A stretch of DNA of 64,000 nucleotides from Symbiodinium natans (Eukaryota; Sar; Dinophyceae; Suessiales; Symbiodiniaceae): NCBI GenBank assembly GCA_905221605.1, contig CAJNDS010002759.1, forward strand, positions 119,926 to 183,925, written 5' to 3'. Shown in pieces: positions 24,901-36,859 of this stretch. The position numbers and the translations under genes are program-made. Each line of letters begins with the position of its first letter. Within the stretch, counting starts at the first letter, position 1. Under the pieces are notes generated by a model, which ran no database searches, was not told where the DNA came from, and saw only the letters and a list, made by a program, of their open reading frames with translations.

Positions 24901-25010
24901 TCTTCGGAGTCAGGGCCCTGCACCGTGCAGACCGTAAGTGCGTTCCCCGAATGTCGGTGCTCCTAAAGGTGCTGCATTGGCCTGGCTCTTTGCAGAAGCC
25001 CTGGCAGCGT
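18984..25010 (+). CDS. Glycosyltransferase family 8 (glycogenin-like) protein, multi-exon
   Basis: Predicted to transfer a sugar from a nucleotide-sugar donor. Exons in order: about 18984-19114 (...EGAFAIATILTSE, the GT-A start strand); 19282 to about 19350 (YVDALRTLAHSIRRSAAR); about 19580-19670 (FLVFVSLRDGESLPVEAEE); about 20228-20252 (EHFKLRLL); 20426 to about 20496 (YELVLYLDSDTLVLDSLED, containing the metal-binding DxD as DSD); 21079-21111 plus 21395 onward (FNAGVMLM|RPSSIVFEAL); about 21990-22045 (YGDQDHLNEWVATHF); about 22836-22870 (LPMSFNFCATA); about 24950-25010 (LLKVLHWPGSLQKPWQR, matching the conserved H-x-x-G-x-x-KPW end). This is the full GT8 motif series in the right order. The 21112 donor is GC, with an AGGCC repeat at both junctions. 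The frame after RPSSIVFEAL is ambiguous (a second open frame covers 21440-21600). True start not found. Confidence 0.78.
24050..24830. other. AT-richer segment inside a glycosyltransferase intron, no gene assigned
   Basis: The base composition is visibly more AT-rich than the flanks. The - strand has several short open pieces in different frames (24584-24796, 24254-24463, and about 24480-24585 reading DVLPDSKDLNRLLSYFSNM) that look like fragments of one or two broken genes. I recognise no family. It could be decayed inserted DNA or simply AT-rich intron. Confidence 0.35.
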
Positions 25011-25099
25011 GGGGGACTTCATCGAGCTTTTCCACTAGAACGATGCAACTCTATCACTACCTCCAGTTGTCAAGCGTCAAGCAGTATTCAAGAGGGGGG

Positions 25100-27615
25100 G
25101 TGGTTAGAGCTTTCCACCGTGACATTTTCGGGCCGGCCAATTTGCCGAGGCTGCGTGGAGGACGCCCGCTCCCGGCTGGACAACCTCTGGCCCCGTGGCT
25201 GTAGGATCACTCTTGCTTCTGCCCTTGCTTCTGTACAGCCCAGCCCAGAGCCCAGGTGGTCCCACTTCCAGGCGGCTTGCGCCACAGCCCCGCCCAAGGC
25301 CCCATGCCGCATCCGCTGCAGCACAGCACGGGAAAAAAGGCCGCGCTTGATCATTTAGATTTTCAAGAGGCTTAGGTTCGTCGTGGTGGGGGCCCCCGCC
25401 CGCCGCCCCTCGGCTGATTTGCCTGGCCGCCCCCCACCCAAGCACAATTCAAGCTGATTTGACGAAGTGCAAAAGCAGCGGGCGCGGACCAGCCTTGGGG
25501 TTCGGAATTCGGCTCCGAACGTAACGAGCATTATGTAGCGGGGTGGATCTTGGCAACAGCGAGTGTAGCTCCGAGAGTTTGCGGCTCTTGAACGTGGCGC
25601 CTTTGTGCTTGCTGCGGATTGTGTCTTGAAGGAGTTCCGCGGCTCGTAAGAAGGGTTTGTTCCGGTGCTTGGGAAGTAGAGGCATTATGCTTTATGGTCC
25701 AGTCGGGGTAGTTCGTGTTCGTGGCTTCGAGGGCTTGAGGATTGCCATTGCTGGCGCACACATCCGGGCTCTCAGTTGTCGGTTCTTACAAAGCTCCATG
25801 TAGCTTCCTACGAACCTGAAGTATGCCCGAGCCCTGAAGCCTGTGAGCATTGAAGCCCTCAGCTTCAAGGACAAAAGTAAGCCCTTGCAGGTGGAACCCC
25901 ATTAAGCCCTAAGCCCCTAACTATACCCAAGCCCTTAACAACTCACAACATCCTCGCATGGGCGATGCGCACGGCAAAGTCGGCGCCCACCCTACGAGGC
26001 ATGTGGGATGTGAAAGCGAGGACATGCAGTCATGGGCAGCTGTCGTGAAGCCGCAGCATATTCCTAGACGAGTAGGCGAAAAAGTAGTTTCAAGATCCAG
26101 TCTTCACTGCTGCGTTCCGGCGTTCATGGCACAGACCAGCTTCGCAAGTTGTTGTACGTAGGAACGAATTTCATCGACCACTGCAAGCGCAGAGAGCTGT
26201 GAGATGCCTTTGCCACCTTGACCATCGTACCATACGGCGCAACATGCCCATGTACTGTGATGTACTGTGTGCGAAACTTCCGACAGGGAACCGCGGCGCG
26301 GCGCAAGCCGGGGTGCCCCGCCCTGTGAGAAGCATTGGCTATGCACAAGCATTGCGAGTGACTTTTTTTGTGCTTTGGGAGCGTTCTTTTCGCGCGGGGG
26401 ATGAGGCTGTCGTGGGGTCGGGAGTCTCATCTTGGGGAGTCTACCGGAGAGCTCTTCGTGGTGCTAGCCGTACATGCAGCTCAACCCCCAAACTTGTGTG
26501 GATTCAGGATGGCTCAGGATTCCTAATGGTTGGGTGTATGGAAAGGACTTCCGGAGTTGCAAAAGGTCCACTACTTGCGTTTGGTAGCAGTTTTCATCTG
26601 GCAGCCCCGTCTGAAAAGCAGCAGATGCGTCCTCTGACACTGAAAGCCCCCCCCCCCCCCCCAGCCCCAAACCTACCTCCTACCTCGGCCAGCCGCAACG
26701 GCTGTAAGCAAGCCTGAGCCCCAAGCCGTTGAGCAATTTGTGCAAGCCTTACAGCCTTAAAGCGCGGAGCTTGAGCAAACAACTCTAAAGGATTTGGGGC
26801 CCTCTTGTGAAGAAGCCTTGACGTTTTTGACGCCAGCTCCACGAGCTCGTGCACGACCCGCTGCTGCATGCCTGCCTGGGAGTACCCACGTCCAGGCCTC
26901 AGACTGCCAGAGGCTCGCTGCGCCGTTGCTCCTCGCTGCCCCCTGTACTGCCACTGAACGGCCTTGGCCTGAAAACGCGTATTTGTCTGAATTTGTCCGT
27001 GCCCAGGCCAGGCAAAGAAGGTCGACGGGAGCTTAGTTTTGCCTTACGGGTGGCATCGGATCAACGCCATGTGATCTGCACGAGAATTGTACAGTTGTTC
27101 CGCCTTGCTGGGCCCTTTGTTCCCGAAGCATTGTGACTCGCAGGCCTTCAAAAAGCAAGGTGCCTCCAAACATGTTCAACACCCCCTTTGAGGAGGGCAA
27201 TCGAAACGAAATTGGTCATTGGAGTTGCAGGGAGTGGGTTGGTTCTTTCCACTTCGCACTTCTGGCACCTGGCGTGTCTCGGCAGTTGCCCCAAAATCTT
27301 GGAAGTTGGGCCGCTCCTCAGTTCAAAAAGAGAAGCTCAGGCCGGCGCTCCAAAGGAAAACGCGCCAAGCAGGCACGACCAAGAGGGCAACCACGGACTA
27401 GGCGGACTAGGCGGACTAGTGAACACTAGCCGGGTGTGACGTTTCTAGAGTGTTTATAGTTTTGGAGTTTCTGTGGTGAGGGGTGTAGGTTCAGCGCATC
27501 AATTCCGCGGACCAGGCTTGCCAGCGTGGCTTTGCGCTGATAAACATGCGGCAAACATCAACCACCATCGCTTTCTCTCTTGAAACTCTCCCTCTGTAGA
27601 CTCTGTCACAAGCGC
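25100..27615. other. No recognisable gene
   Basis: Frames on both strands are short and overlapping. Candidates such as 26199-26717 (+), 26594-26869 (-) and 27133-27429 (+) lack motifs and consistent splice signals. A C-tract occurs at 26647-26662 and a GGACTAGGC triplication near 27400. The glycosyltransferase 3' end probably lies in the first few hundred bases. Confidence 0.4.
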
Positions 27616-27618
27616 AAC

Positions 27619-27669
27619 CTCTCGCTCTCGCTCTCGCTCTCGCTCTCGCTCTCTCTCTCTCTCCCTCCC
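27619..27669. repeat. Pyrimidine microsatellite (CTCTCG)n / (CT)n
   Basis: CTCTCG hexamers pass into CT dinucleotides. The Ser-Leu frame through it is a repeat artefact. Confidence 0.9.
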
Positions 27670-27896
27670 TTTGTCGCTCCCACTCCCTCTATCTCTCGCT
27701 CGCTCTCCTGCAGCACCAAAGGGTTGACCAGGCGAAGCGTCCAGCTTCCGCTTGTGCGATTTGCGGTAGGCGCGTGGTCGTCTACTGCGACTGTTTGTTC
27801 GGGGTGATGGGGATGTGATGGGGTGTGGATTCAGCGGCCACTAAATTTGGCGCAGTGCAGCTACATGTCACGGGCGGTGGCAGATGCATTCAATTC

Positions 27897-28590
27897 AGGA
27901 GGTCTTGCAACTCCAGATTACGCATTGCATACCCACAGAATCCCACAGCATGTGGCACAAGACTTGGATCGGAACCCCCAAGTTCGTGCCAGGCCTCCTG
28001 CCGCAACTGCGCCAGAACTACCTCCGTCCTGGCAAGGCCCTGAGGTTTAGGTTGGGCTACATGGGGCTATGCGGGCTACGTAGCAACAGGGTGAGGAGGA
28101 GCACAAGTCAGCAGCAGTCATCGAAGAGTTTAAGGAGCGAAGGGCGTAGTCGGCGTAGTCGTAGCAATCGCCAGACCCATTGCAGGCCCGCCCACGCGAG
28201 ACCCATTTTGGTACCTTGTTAGGTGCAAGGGCACGTGGTTCCACTCCCCCCACAGCCGCCTGAAGAGCAAGCAAATCCCCAAACCGAGGACAAAGATCTA
28301 CGCGGAACCGAGCGATCCATGCCGATGGACATCCTCGAGGCTCCACGTCTTAGGAAGCGTTCGTGTTGATGCATCGGGCAACCTCCAATTCTCATCCCCT
28401 CCTACTCGTTGAGTTATGTTAGACACTTTATTCTATGTCAGGGCCTATTCTTTGATCTCTTCTGCCATACGTTACCTTTGCTAGGGGGGTTGCCAATGTT
28501 GATCGAAGTCAGCCAAGCAATCCCGTCATCTCAAGCCATGCAAGCTCGGCTCCGTTTTGCAGAGGCCGTCTTCAGCATGCCCGTGCCCTT
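27897..28590 (+). CDS. Coding-like exons of an unrecognised gene
   Basis: Segment 27897-28049 follows AATTCAG and reads EVLQLQITHCIPTESHSMWH, then KTWIGTPKFVPGLLPQLRQN. Segment at about 28485-28590 reads LPMLIEVSQAIPSSQAMQAR, then LRFAEAVFSMPVPFRDLP. Both have globular-protein composition and no repeats. A possible further exon at 29286-29346 (VWHRGYKISGGAQKTLMLLL) follows CTCAG. I cannot name a family or prove that they belong to one gene. Confidence 0.4.
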
Positions 28591-29865
28591 CAGAGATCTG
28601 CCACTGCAGAGCTTTGGGGTTCATGTTTGAGGAAGGTTTCCGTGAGAAGCAGCGTAGAAAGTTTACCTTTTTGTTGCCATGAGGCAAGCCAGGGCAGGGG
28701 AACATGTCAGGAAGTCGAAGCGACGTTTCATTGGAGCGAAGCAGTCCCCGAGTGATGAACGTTGCGGAGTTGGGAGGGAATTCGTTGATTTGTAGTACAA
28801 GTGCTGGAACAAACCCGCGAACACTGCGTTTCAGTGACTTCGCTGCTTCTGGTAACCGTAAAATCCATGCGCTCTTTGGGTGAAGGGATCTGTTGACCCC
28901 CTACCCGACTTCCGAGACGTCGTTGATGGACTACAGGCCTCTGAGCTGCTGTCAGAGACTCTCTCCTGACAGGGAGTCGATGCAAGTGACCACCGTGAAC
29001 CGAGGCCGAACTGCTGGGGAGGCGCGCCGCTCTGGAAAGTCACCACTAGTCTCAGCTCCAGAAGGCATCGGGAGACTGCATTTGCAAAAATGTCTCTGAG
29101 AGGCTGCACATGCTTGACTCATTGTGAGAGGTGTACCCGACCAACCCCCAACCTGCTCCTAAAAGTTCCTATGGCCTCTCAACTCCTCTCAAGTGTCAAC
29201 ATCTTGTCGATTGACCCCAGGCTCGGCACTCGGCGCAGCACAAGCCAAAGCGTCCGCGGCGACCTTACACACCCCAGAATCTCAGGTGTGGCATCGCGGG
29301 TACAAAATTTCAGGAGGTGCCCAGAAGACTTTGATGTTGCTTTTGGAGTCTAGCACCAGTGTCATGGGCAACTTGGGGTCTGGGTTTTGTGCTTCAGCCT
29401 TTGCTCACGGGCACACTGCCTTATCAGCAGGTGCCATGGTATTCCTATCGCGTGCCACGTGTGTTTTTTGGATCTTAAGGAGCAGCTCGGCTTCGACTTC
29501 AACATTGCGGGATTCGCAGCGGCTTTTCCAATCTCTTGAAAAGAAGGAAGAGGGTGCACACGATGGTTGCTGTTGCGATGGCAGGCTACCAGAATAGTTG
29601 CATTTCAACATATCAAGTCTCATGGGATGCACGCTTTGAAGATGTAGAATTCCTCGGCTCGGCCACTACTACTACGTCGAACCGCCTGGAAATCCCACAT
29701 CTCCTTCCCAAACACGCTGAAGCCCCCACAACTTCACAGAGCCTGAGCCCCACTGCCCTAAACTGCCTGGGCAGGAGGCGGCCGCTTGGCGCCGAGCTGT
29801 GCTCACAATGCCGCCGGACCCCTTGCGCAGGCCACAGATTCACTGCGCTCTCGCCATAGATTTTA

Positions 29866-30315
29866 TTCATATATATATATATATATATATATATGGTTCA
29901 GCGTCGAGCGTCCTGGGCCCCACCCCCCCCCCCCGGTATCCCCCCCCCCCCCCCCATGGTATACTCTACGGTCCCTAAACCCTCAACCCTAAACCCTAAA
30001 CCCTAAACCCTAAACCCTAAACCCTAAAACCTAAACCCTAACCCTAAACCCTAAACCTTAAGTCTTAAACCTTAAACCCTAAACCTAAAACCCTAAAACC
30101 CTAACCCTAACCCTAAAACCAACCCCCAACCACACCACAGGGGGGGGGGATCATCTTAGTACCCCATCCGCGGGGAAAACCCTAAACCCTAAACCCTAAA
30201 CCCTAAACCCTAAAACCCCCTAAAACCCTAAAACCCTAAACCCTAAACCCTAAAAAACCCTAAACCCTAAAACCCTAAAACCAACCCCCAACCCACCACA
30301 GGGGGGGGGGGGGGT

Positions 30316-30361
<46 letters not shown>

Positions 30362-30386
30362 GCCGGGGCTGAATCATATATATAGA
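29866..30386. repeat. Inverted-repeat (foldback-like) structure enclosing telomere-like arrays
   Basis: Left arm: (AT)n then GGTTCAGC...GGGCCCC, a C-tract, and CCATGGTA at 29954-29961. Right arm, read on the opposite strand: (AT)n then GATTCAGC...GGGCCC, a C-tract, and CCAATGGTA (30315-30323). The 17-base core at 29886-29902 pairs with 30368-30384 with one mismatch. Between the arms lie two telomere-like blocks. Lengths of the C/G homopolymers may be assembly-dependent. Confidence 0.65.
29973..30281. repeat. Interstitial telomere-like repeat, CCCTAAA/CCCTAA, two blocks
   Basis: Blocks at 29973-30118 and about 30178-30281 consist of imperfect CCCTAAA, CCCTAA and CCCTAAAA units, the complement of TTTAGGG, the telomere type reported in dinoflagellates. 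Each block ends with the same non-telomeric tail (AACCAACCCCCAACC, then CACCACAGGGGG), so the array was duplicated as a composite unit. It is internal, not a chromosome end. Confidence 0.93.
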
Positions 30387-30399
30387 GGGTTTTGGGGAC

Positions 30400-33130
30400 C
30401 CTTATCTGCTCGGACCATAACTTGGGAACTTTGAGCGAAGCAAACGCAGCATTGAGTCATTGAGCCATTGGGTTCACGTGATCAACCCCCTTTTCCCCCG
30501 TGCAAGGCAGGAGTCGCTGATGGAGATGCTGGAGCATGCACCTTTGCCCAATAACTTTGGCTAAGCTTTATGCGCTGCTTCGGGCCTGGGATGTACAGAT
30601 CTTGACTTCCAATTCATCATGGCCTGGTATGTCTGGAACAGCAGTTGTCACGCGCATTTCAATTTCTCTCTTGCAGTTTCAAACAAAGAGCTCCCATCTC
30701 GTCGGGTTCGGAGCAGCGTGATAAGAGGGATCTGAGCGAACTCGGGATGAGTTTGCAGTAGCAGCCGTGCGTCGAGCGCGCCCCCGTCCCCATGTGGTGC
30801 TCAGCCTTCAGGTCATGGAGACTTCTGGCCAGTTCTCGCCACTCAGCGTCCGAGGCGGGCGTGGCTTGGATTTGTGTGTCATGAGGTCGGGTGCGAAGCC
30901 ACCTACCCTCATGCACAGTACTCCAGCTGTAGCACGGCCCCGCTGATTCCCTCGGTGCACGCCACAAGCCTTTCTCTGAACCCAAACAGTGGGAACTTCA
31001 AAAACGTTCCAAGGGCTGCCCGAGAGAGAACTCTCTCAGTGAGCATTGCGAACCTGAGCAGAGTGTCGTGGGAAGGTCGACCTCCGCAGCTCAGCGACTT
31101 GGAGGAGGACTTCCTCCTGGACAGCCAAATTCCAGGCTGGCCGAGGGACTTCATCAAAATTCCTTGGAAGCATTGCCCGGGTGCGGTTTTTGTCGGTTTT
31201 TGTTCCTGCTTTGTCTTCTTCCCTGGGTGCTCCTGAGCTCTCGTGGCACGGACGCCGTTGCACTTCAAGCCCTCCAGTGCAGATTTTTAATTGGCTGCCG
31301 CCATTCTGGCCTAGAGTACTGCTTGTCCAGTGCTGCATCCTCAAGATTCTTGAAGCTAGTCAGCTAGTCCATTCATGCAACAAGAAAACGAATCCCGCAA
31401 CCTCGACGAGGCCCGGGACCGTCCTCGAAACCTTCTTCCAAGCCGAGCAGTTTGAGCGCCGGACGCAGGCGGAGCCAGAGGGGAAGGGAGCCCTCTGAGT
31501 GACCTGAAGGTAGTATTTAAGGCAGTAGCCGAGTGTTGGCCCCTTCCCTTCACTTGTGCAGACAAACGGGCCTCCACTGGCAGGCCATTGGAGACGCCCA
31601 TCAGCACCAAGGCACCTGGACAAAATGTTTTCAGACTTTCAGCGCTTCGGATGTCGGCGGGCTCCAGAGCAGCGGGCGCTGAGCCGACTCACACGATTCT
31701 ACACCATTGTACGTCCCAACCTGCAATGCCTTGAGCAGCGAAACGCCCGGAAACGCCGCAAGATACGCGGGGGCGGGGTGCACGAGATCAGAGGTCCTTA
31801 AAGGCCCCTACTCAAAACCCACGCGCATCCATACCACACAACAAGGCCTCAGCCCCACAACGCACTCAATGTGGCCACAGGTCGCTTTGAGCCGAGGCAT
31901 GTCCAAGGCCTCCGTCCACACCGTGGTGCTTGAGTCGGGATGTGTCATCGTTGGGTTGGGGGGTTGGGGGCCCGGGGGCCCGGGGGGGCTGTCTGAGGTT
32001 CAGGGTTTGATGCTGGAAGTTCGAAAGTAAGACGGCTTTTCATGCTTTTCATGGGCCGAGAAGTGGCTTTGCGTCAACGGCTTCGCATATCTTGTGGTCA
32101 ATGGTAGAGTTTATTTGGAAGTTTGATTGGAGGTTTCCTGCCCTAAGATCCCCGCACTCCGTTCTGTGCAAATGGCATCTGCGAACTCTGAAACTTTGGA
32201 GCTCAACCCGTGCCAATCCCGCTTCATTACCTCTACTTGCGAACGCGGCATTGGATGCATAATCATGACACATGCCAAATGCAAAGCTTCTTCCCCTAAT
32301 TAAGCCCCTGCATCGGATATTCGCACAGAGGTGGCGCTTAAGCAAGCGACCATGATCAGACACAACCAAATGCAAGTGCAGGAAGATGACTTTCATTCAG
32401 AAAGCCCCGAAGCATGCGTACCCCACCATGAGCTATGTAAGGGGACAGTTCAATCATACAGTCCAGAAACACAGCTCTGAAGCTGAAAACCATTCCTCCA
32501 CCTCAACCTTTTGGCTCAAAAAGTGCGGCTCGGGGCGCGGATGGAGAGGGCTCAGGCAGATCGCGGCTAAAAACGTGCCGCGCGCTTTCTCCTGAACAAG
32601 GACGGGGAGAGGGGGCGAAGAGTTTGGGAAGAGTTCGGGGGTTTGGCTCTTGTTTGGCTTTGGAATATTGTTGGATTCGCATGAGAGCCATCAAACGATC
32701 AACGACATGAATCCCGATGTAGAAACTCGCGTGCGCAGGTTCCAGCTGCAGGTTTGCCAAACGTATCGAGCATTCGTAACATCAGAAAACTAACATTGAT
32801 ACTGGTTGTCGCACCTACGCACTGAAACATGTAATGTGAAGTAACTCGTTGCCAGTTGAAAAGATGGCACTCAAAGACAACATACCCCATAAATCATGTA
32901 AAGTTTGACCTGAACGCACCACAATCCATGAGCAAAAGGGCCAATCCCAGTTGTCGCCAAGGCCCATTGCAGTGTCAAGGGTATAGTGTAGAGTGTAGTG
33001 TATTCTTTGCAAGGCAAAGCTACCTCCAACACAGACTTGTGAAGTTTCAAAGGCCGAAAGAGCGGGCATGTTCTTCGGAAGGGACGGGAGGGAGGGAGCG
33101 AGAGAGAGAGGGAGAGGGTCTCCCCCAAGC
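30400..33130. other. Mostly unassigned; coding-like segments at 31030-31180 and 32690-32758
   Basis: Segment at about 31030-31180 (+) reads VSIANLSRVSWEGRPPQLSD, then LEEDFLLDSQIPGWPRDFIK, a balanced composition suggesting an exon. Segment at about 32697-32755 (+) reads INDMNPDVETRVRRFQLQ before GTTTGCC. No family recognised for either. The remaining frames are short shadows. Confidence 0.35.
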
Positions 33131-33135
33131 CCTGC

Positions 33136-33216
33136 AGAAGAAGAAGAAGAAGAAGAAGAAGAAGAAGAAGAAGAAGAAGAAGAAGAAGAAGAAGAAGAAG
33201 AAGAAGAAGAAGAAGA
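33136..33216. repeat. (GAA)n microsatellite, about 27 units
   Basis: Uninterrupted AAG/GAA triplets ending in GATG. It gives poly-Glu or poly-Lys on + and poly-Ser or poly-Phe on -; not coding. Confidence 0.97.
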
Positions 33217-33479
33217 TGTCACTGCGAACGTGAGTGCGTGTCGCACGTGGGGAGGGCCCAAGCAGAGAGACCCTGAGGCCCTCTGGGTGCCATGCCAGAG
33301 AACCGCAATAAGGTACTTTCGACGTTTAACCGTTTAAAGGCCTGGAAGCCAAATCCCTCCCAGGGCCCCAGCACGCGCCCAGAGCGAGAAGAACCCGCTC
33401 GGGCTGGGGCACCGAGCACAGGGTTTGAGGGCTTCGAGGTTTCAGAGGTTGTTGAGCTACTGTTTTCCGCGATGAGCGG

Positions 33480-34111
33480 AGGCGGGTGGAAGCAATTGCC
33501 TAAGTTGTCGAAGAAGCCGAGGGCCCTCCAATGGTATCCACCGATTGCCCACGGCAGCCACCTGACAAAGGCCATGCTCTTCGTTCACCAACCGCCGAGA
33601 ATGTGGCAAGACCAAAGCTTCTTGGCGTGGATTTTGGAGTTCGCCCTCCTGCTTCAGACTATTGACGAGTAGATCAGCTGATGCCCTTTATGAAATTTTC
33701 ATGGAAGCAAAAAGGAATCAGCTCAAAGCAGCTGCAAGGAAGTGCCACGGTGACACCGAACCTTCGGGCAACGGCCGGGGGCGAGCGCCCGAGTCGAAGC
33801 AGCCACTCGGCTGGTGTCAGGAGGGTTCGTTAGGGGTTGTCATTTTAGAGCCTGGGTTCAAAAAAGGTGAAGAGAGTTGGTACCATCGCATCCCTACACC
33901 ATGCGGGCGAGGTAACGGGCGAGGTACATGCCATAATCGGATATGCAAGAGAACGCCTTCTCATGCTGAGGCAAGAGATCCGGCAGTGCTACTCAAGGCC
34001 GTCGACCCAGCGGCTTGGCTTCGAGCGCAAGCAAAATGGCCACGAACCTCAATGCCAAAAACCTGGGATGTGTGGGCTCTTTTTGAGCACGTGCGCCGCA
34101 AGCATGCCTAG
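33480..34111 (+). CDS. Coding-like exons, unrecognised
   Basis: Several open segments look protein-like: 33670-33740 (DALYEIFMEAKRNQLKAAAR) and 33960-34111 (ARDPAVLLKAVDPAAWLRAQ, ending WALFEHVRRKHA and TAG). A second frame over 33880-33990 (GEVHAIIGYARERLLMLRQE) is equally plausible, so frame choice and intron positions are unresolved. No domain recognised. Confidence 0.33.
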
Positions 34112-36850
34112 GCCCACTCATGACTCATGAGGCATCCCTGCCTCATTTAGAGGTTCGGCACACACGTCACGCAAGGTGCCGCTGTGTTCCTGTCAGGGCT
34201 GCTGGATCCGGGAAGATGGGTAATTAGTAATTAGCTTTTTCCTGCTGGTTTTCGTGGCCCCAAACCCGGGCGGAGCGGACAAGTGCAGCACTCCCAGGCA
34301 GCGCAGTCGGATCTGGGGCAGAGGTGCCGCACCGGCGGCACGGGGAGAGAGGCTCCCTCGGTGTGATCGGATGGAACCTGTGGTTCAAGGTTTCGTGTGT
34401 TGGGGCTTAATTATAGGGATTCGCGGTGGGCCGAAGGCTTTTGCGGTTTAGCTCGATCCCAAAATGGGACATAAAGGGCACAAGCCCGCAAGTGAGAGTG
34501 GAAAACTCTCCCTTCCTGCCAACCCTGAGCCTCTAGTCCGGCAACCTCATGCAAGAACCGCGCGTCACTTGCGGAATTCCTTTGCCGTGCTCAGTTGTTG
34601 CAAATACCACAAAAGCTTTGTGACGCCTTAATACGGCTGCGTGAGGCTCTAAGACTAAGGCGTTCATGAGGTATACTCGGAGTTTGCTCTTTCGACTAAG
34701 TGTCCCTCATGTGCCAGGCCCCTCGTCACGACCCGGCTCCGCCAGCTCGGGAAGCAGCGTGGCAGATGTGATCACGGGTGGGTTGCACACGGTTGCACAC
34801 GGTCGCACCATGAGGCCCTATCCCCGAACCACTTCCACCCCGATCACCACTTTGGTCACCTTGACCGAGGTGCCCGTTTCATCGGCAGCGTCCTCCGCGC
34901 CACATCGCCGCCAGGGAGCGCGAGGCCGAGGGATTCACGCCGCGAAGCGACCCGAGACTTTAAAGAGCGCTTAATTGGGCTTCGGTTTGAGGATGTCTGA
35001 GGGCTTTCCGCGTCACCCAAGCCCTGCCTATAGTGCCCCACAGGTCCCAAACGCCGGTCCTCGTCACAGCCACCACAAGCGATGGGACCCAGGCGGCTGG
35101 GCTCGTGACCAAAGCCAAGCATGCGAAAGAGAAGCTGCTGAAGCTTCTTTGAGGTACATCAGGCCTAGCTGCCAACAGCACGCCAGGATACGCTGTCGGA
35201 TGCTGTGGTTCGTAGAGATCCGAAGAAACCGTCGAAAAGCCCCAAACCCGTGCAACGATGCCAGGTGCCTTTGAGGGTTTCCTCAGCGGGGCGTTCGAAC
35301 CCCAACCGGCCCAGGACTCGGGGGTCAGAGTTCAACCGATTGGTGCACAGAGGCTGCAGGAAAAGAGCTTGCACACACGCGCGAATGTCAGCCACGAGAG
35401 AAGCGTAAAGCCAGGTTAGACAAAATCATGCGTCAAAATTGAGATGTGGGCTATCAAGTCGGCACCAGCTCCAGCCCAGTCAAGATGGTCGTCACAATGG
35501 CACTCATACCCTGAGTTCACGGATGCGCTAGGCATGCTAGGCAGTCAACAAAAGATATGCCATGCCCAACCCCTCACTTTGCACAGGACACCCTCCGCCT
35601 CGCAGCGACGAGCAAATCAGAGTGGCAGCACCCCCTCGGCCGCATGCTTGCATGCGAGAGCCCTATGCAGCCAGGGCAGTCTGAGCACCCCAAAGTGCCC
35701 TACAAGACGTGCTTCCACACAAACAGACCAGACCGTGACTTGACAACATTTGTCGAGGCGTTCTTTTCCTGCAAGACTTCGGTCATACCGTTTTCATGTG
35801 TATTTGGGAAAACGAATACCAAGGCCTTGATTGCAGACTACCTGCTCCGTAGGCTCGCGAAACGAAGTGTTCACTGCAAAGCTTTACTCCCCACACACGC
35901 CCGCACGCCAACCCCTTTGTGTCTCAGGTCAGGGACGGCAAGGACCCCGGTGCCGCGTCCACTCCCCTGCGCCCAGAGAGTGCGGGGGAGAGCCACAGCG
36001 CAGCGAAGGGCAATGGCCGCTTGGCAACAGACGCGACTATGGGCAGGGCTGCCGGGAGCCTAGGCATACTACAATAGAAGGGTACCAAGGGTACCCTTTT
36101 TGTAGAAGGGCTGCAGAAACAAGTGCCCGGAGCTTCAAAGCCTTAGGCCGGTGTTCACTCACGGCAGCCTTGTGTGACTTGGGTTTCACATCAACGCGGG
36201 AGACATGTGAACCTCCAAGGTAGCCTCACCACGGTCATCTCATCGGCTTTGGATTACAAGCGCTTCCTGGATCGGCGCAAGCAGATGATCCAGCAGCAGG
36301 TGCCGGGGTTAATCAGGTGTCACATTCTGCATGGTCTTGGCTTCTTCCACTAGGCCAACATGGCTCGATGTGGTCCGTGTTCTTGGCATATGGTACTAGT
36401 AGTGCTTTCATCAGAGGATCAGTCATTATGGCAATTGAGCCTTGTGCTGACCTTCCCTGACCGGCTTGGCACCAGTACAATGAGAGCTTGACTAGTGCCT
36501 AGTCTTTGCCTGCGTTCTTGCTTTTCTGGCTTAGCTGCAGGTAGAGACGGCGTCGCTTGCCTCAGATGGATGCAGGGTGTCGGCTGGCGTGTCTTTTTTC
36601 TTGGGGCCTATTTTAAGGGTGTGTTGATTGCTTTCGGCTTTCGGCTTGGTTTCTCGACCCAGCGGCTTCAACCAAAAGGCTTAAGGAGCTTTAGGAGCAG
36701 TCATTTGCGCCCGACCATGACATTACTTCTATGATCCAAAGCAAATTCACCTTTTTGGAGAGTGGACACACGGGGCTCATGAGGCAACAGGCAGACCACG
36801 TTCAGAAGAACGACGCTGCTCGGCTTTGTCTTGGGGTTAGGCCGAATCCA
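34112..36850. other. No recognisable gene
   Basis: Only short overlapping frames. The longest + frame (35557-36063) contains one protein-like stretch (FVEAFFSCKTSVIPFSCVFG) but is otherwise compositionally irregular and lacks a family motif. Nothing can be supported. Confidence 0.4.
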
Positions 36851-36859
36851 GAGGGAAAT

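Noticed and set aside
29973-30281. True chromosome end
   Set aside because: The repeat is imperfect, interrupted by G-tracts and flanked on both sides by tens of kilobases of ordinary sequence.
32495-32520. CCTTTTGGCTCAAAAAG, similar to the 3' part of the dinoflagellate spliced leader (CATTTTGGCTCAAG)
   Set aside because: The match is partial and lacks the upstream CCGTAGC part; it is too short to call a relic leader or SL gene.
33662-33690. Possible resolvase/sugar-kinase motif LLGVDFG in a third frame near 33625
   Set aside because: Seven residues only, with no supporting motifs before or after it.
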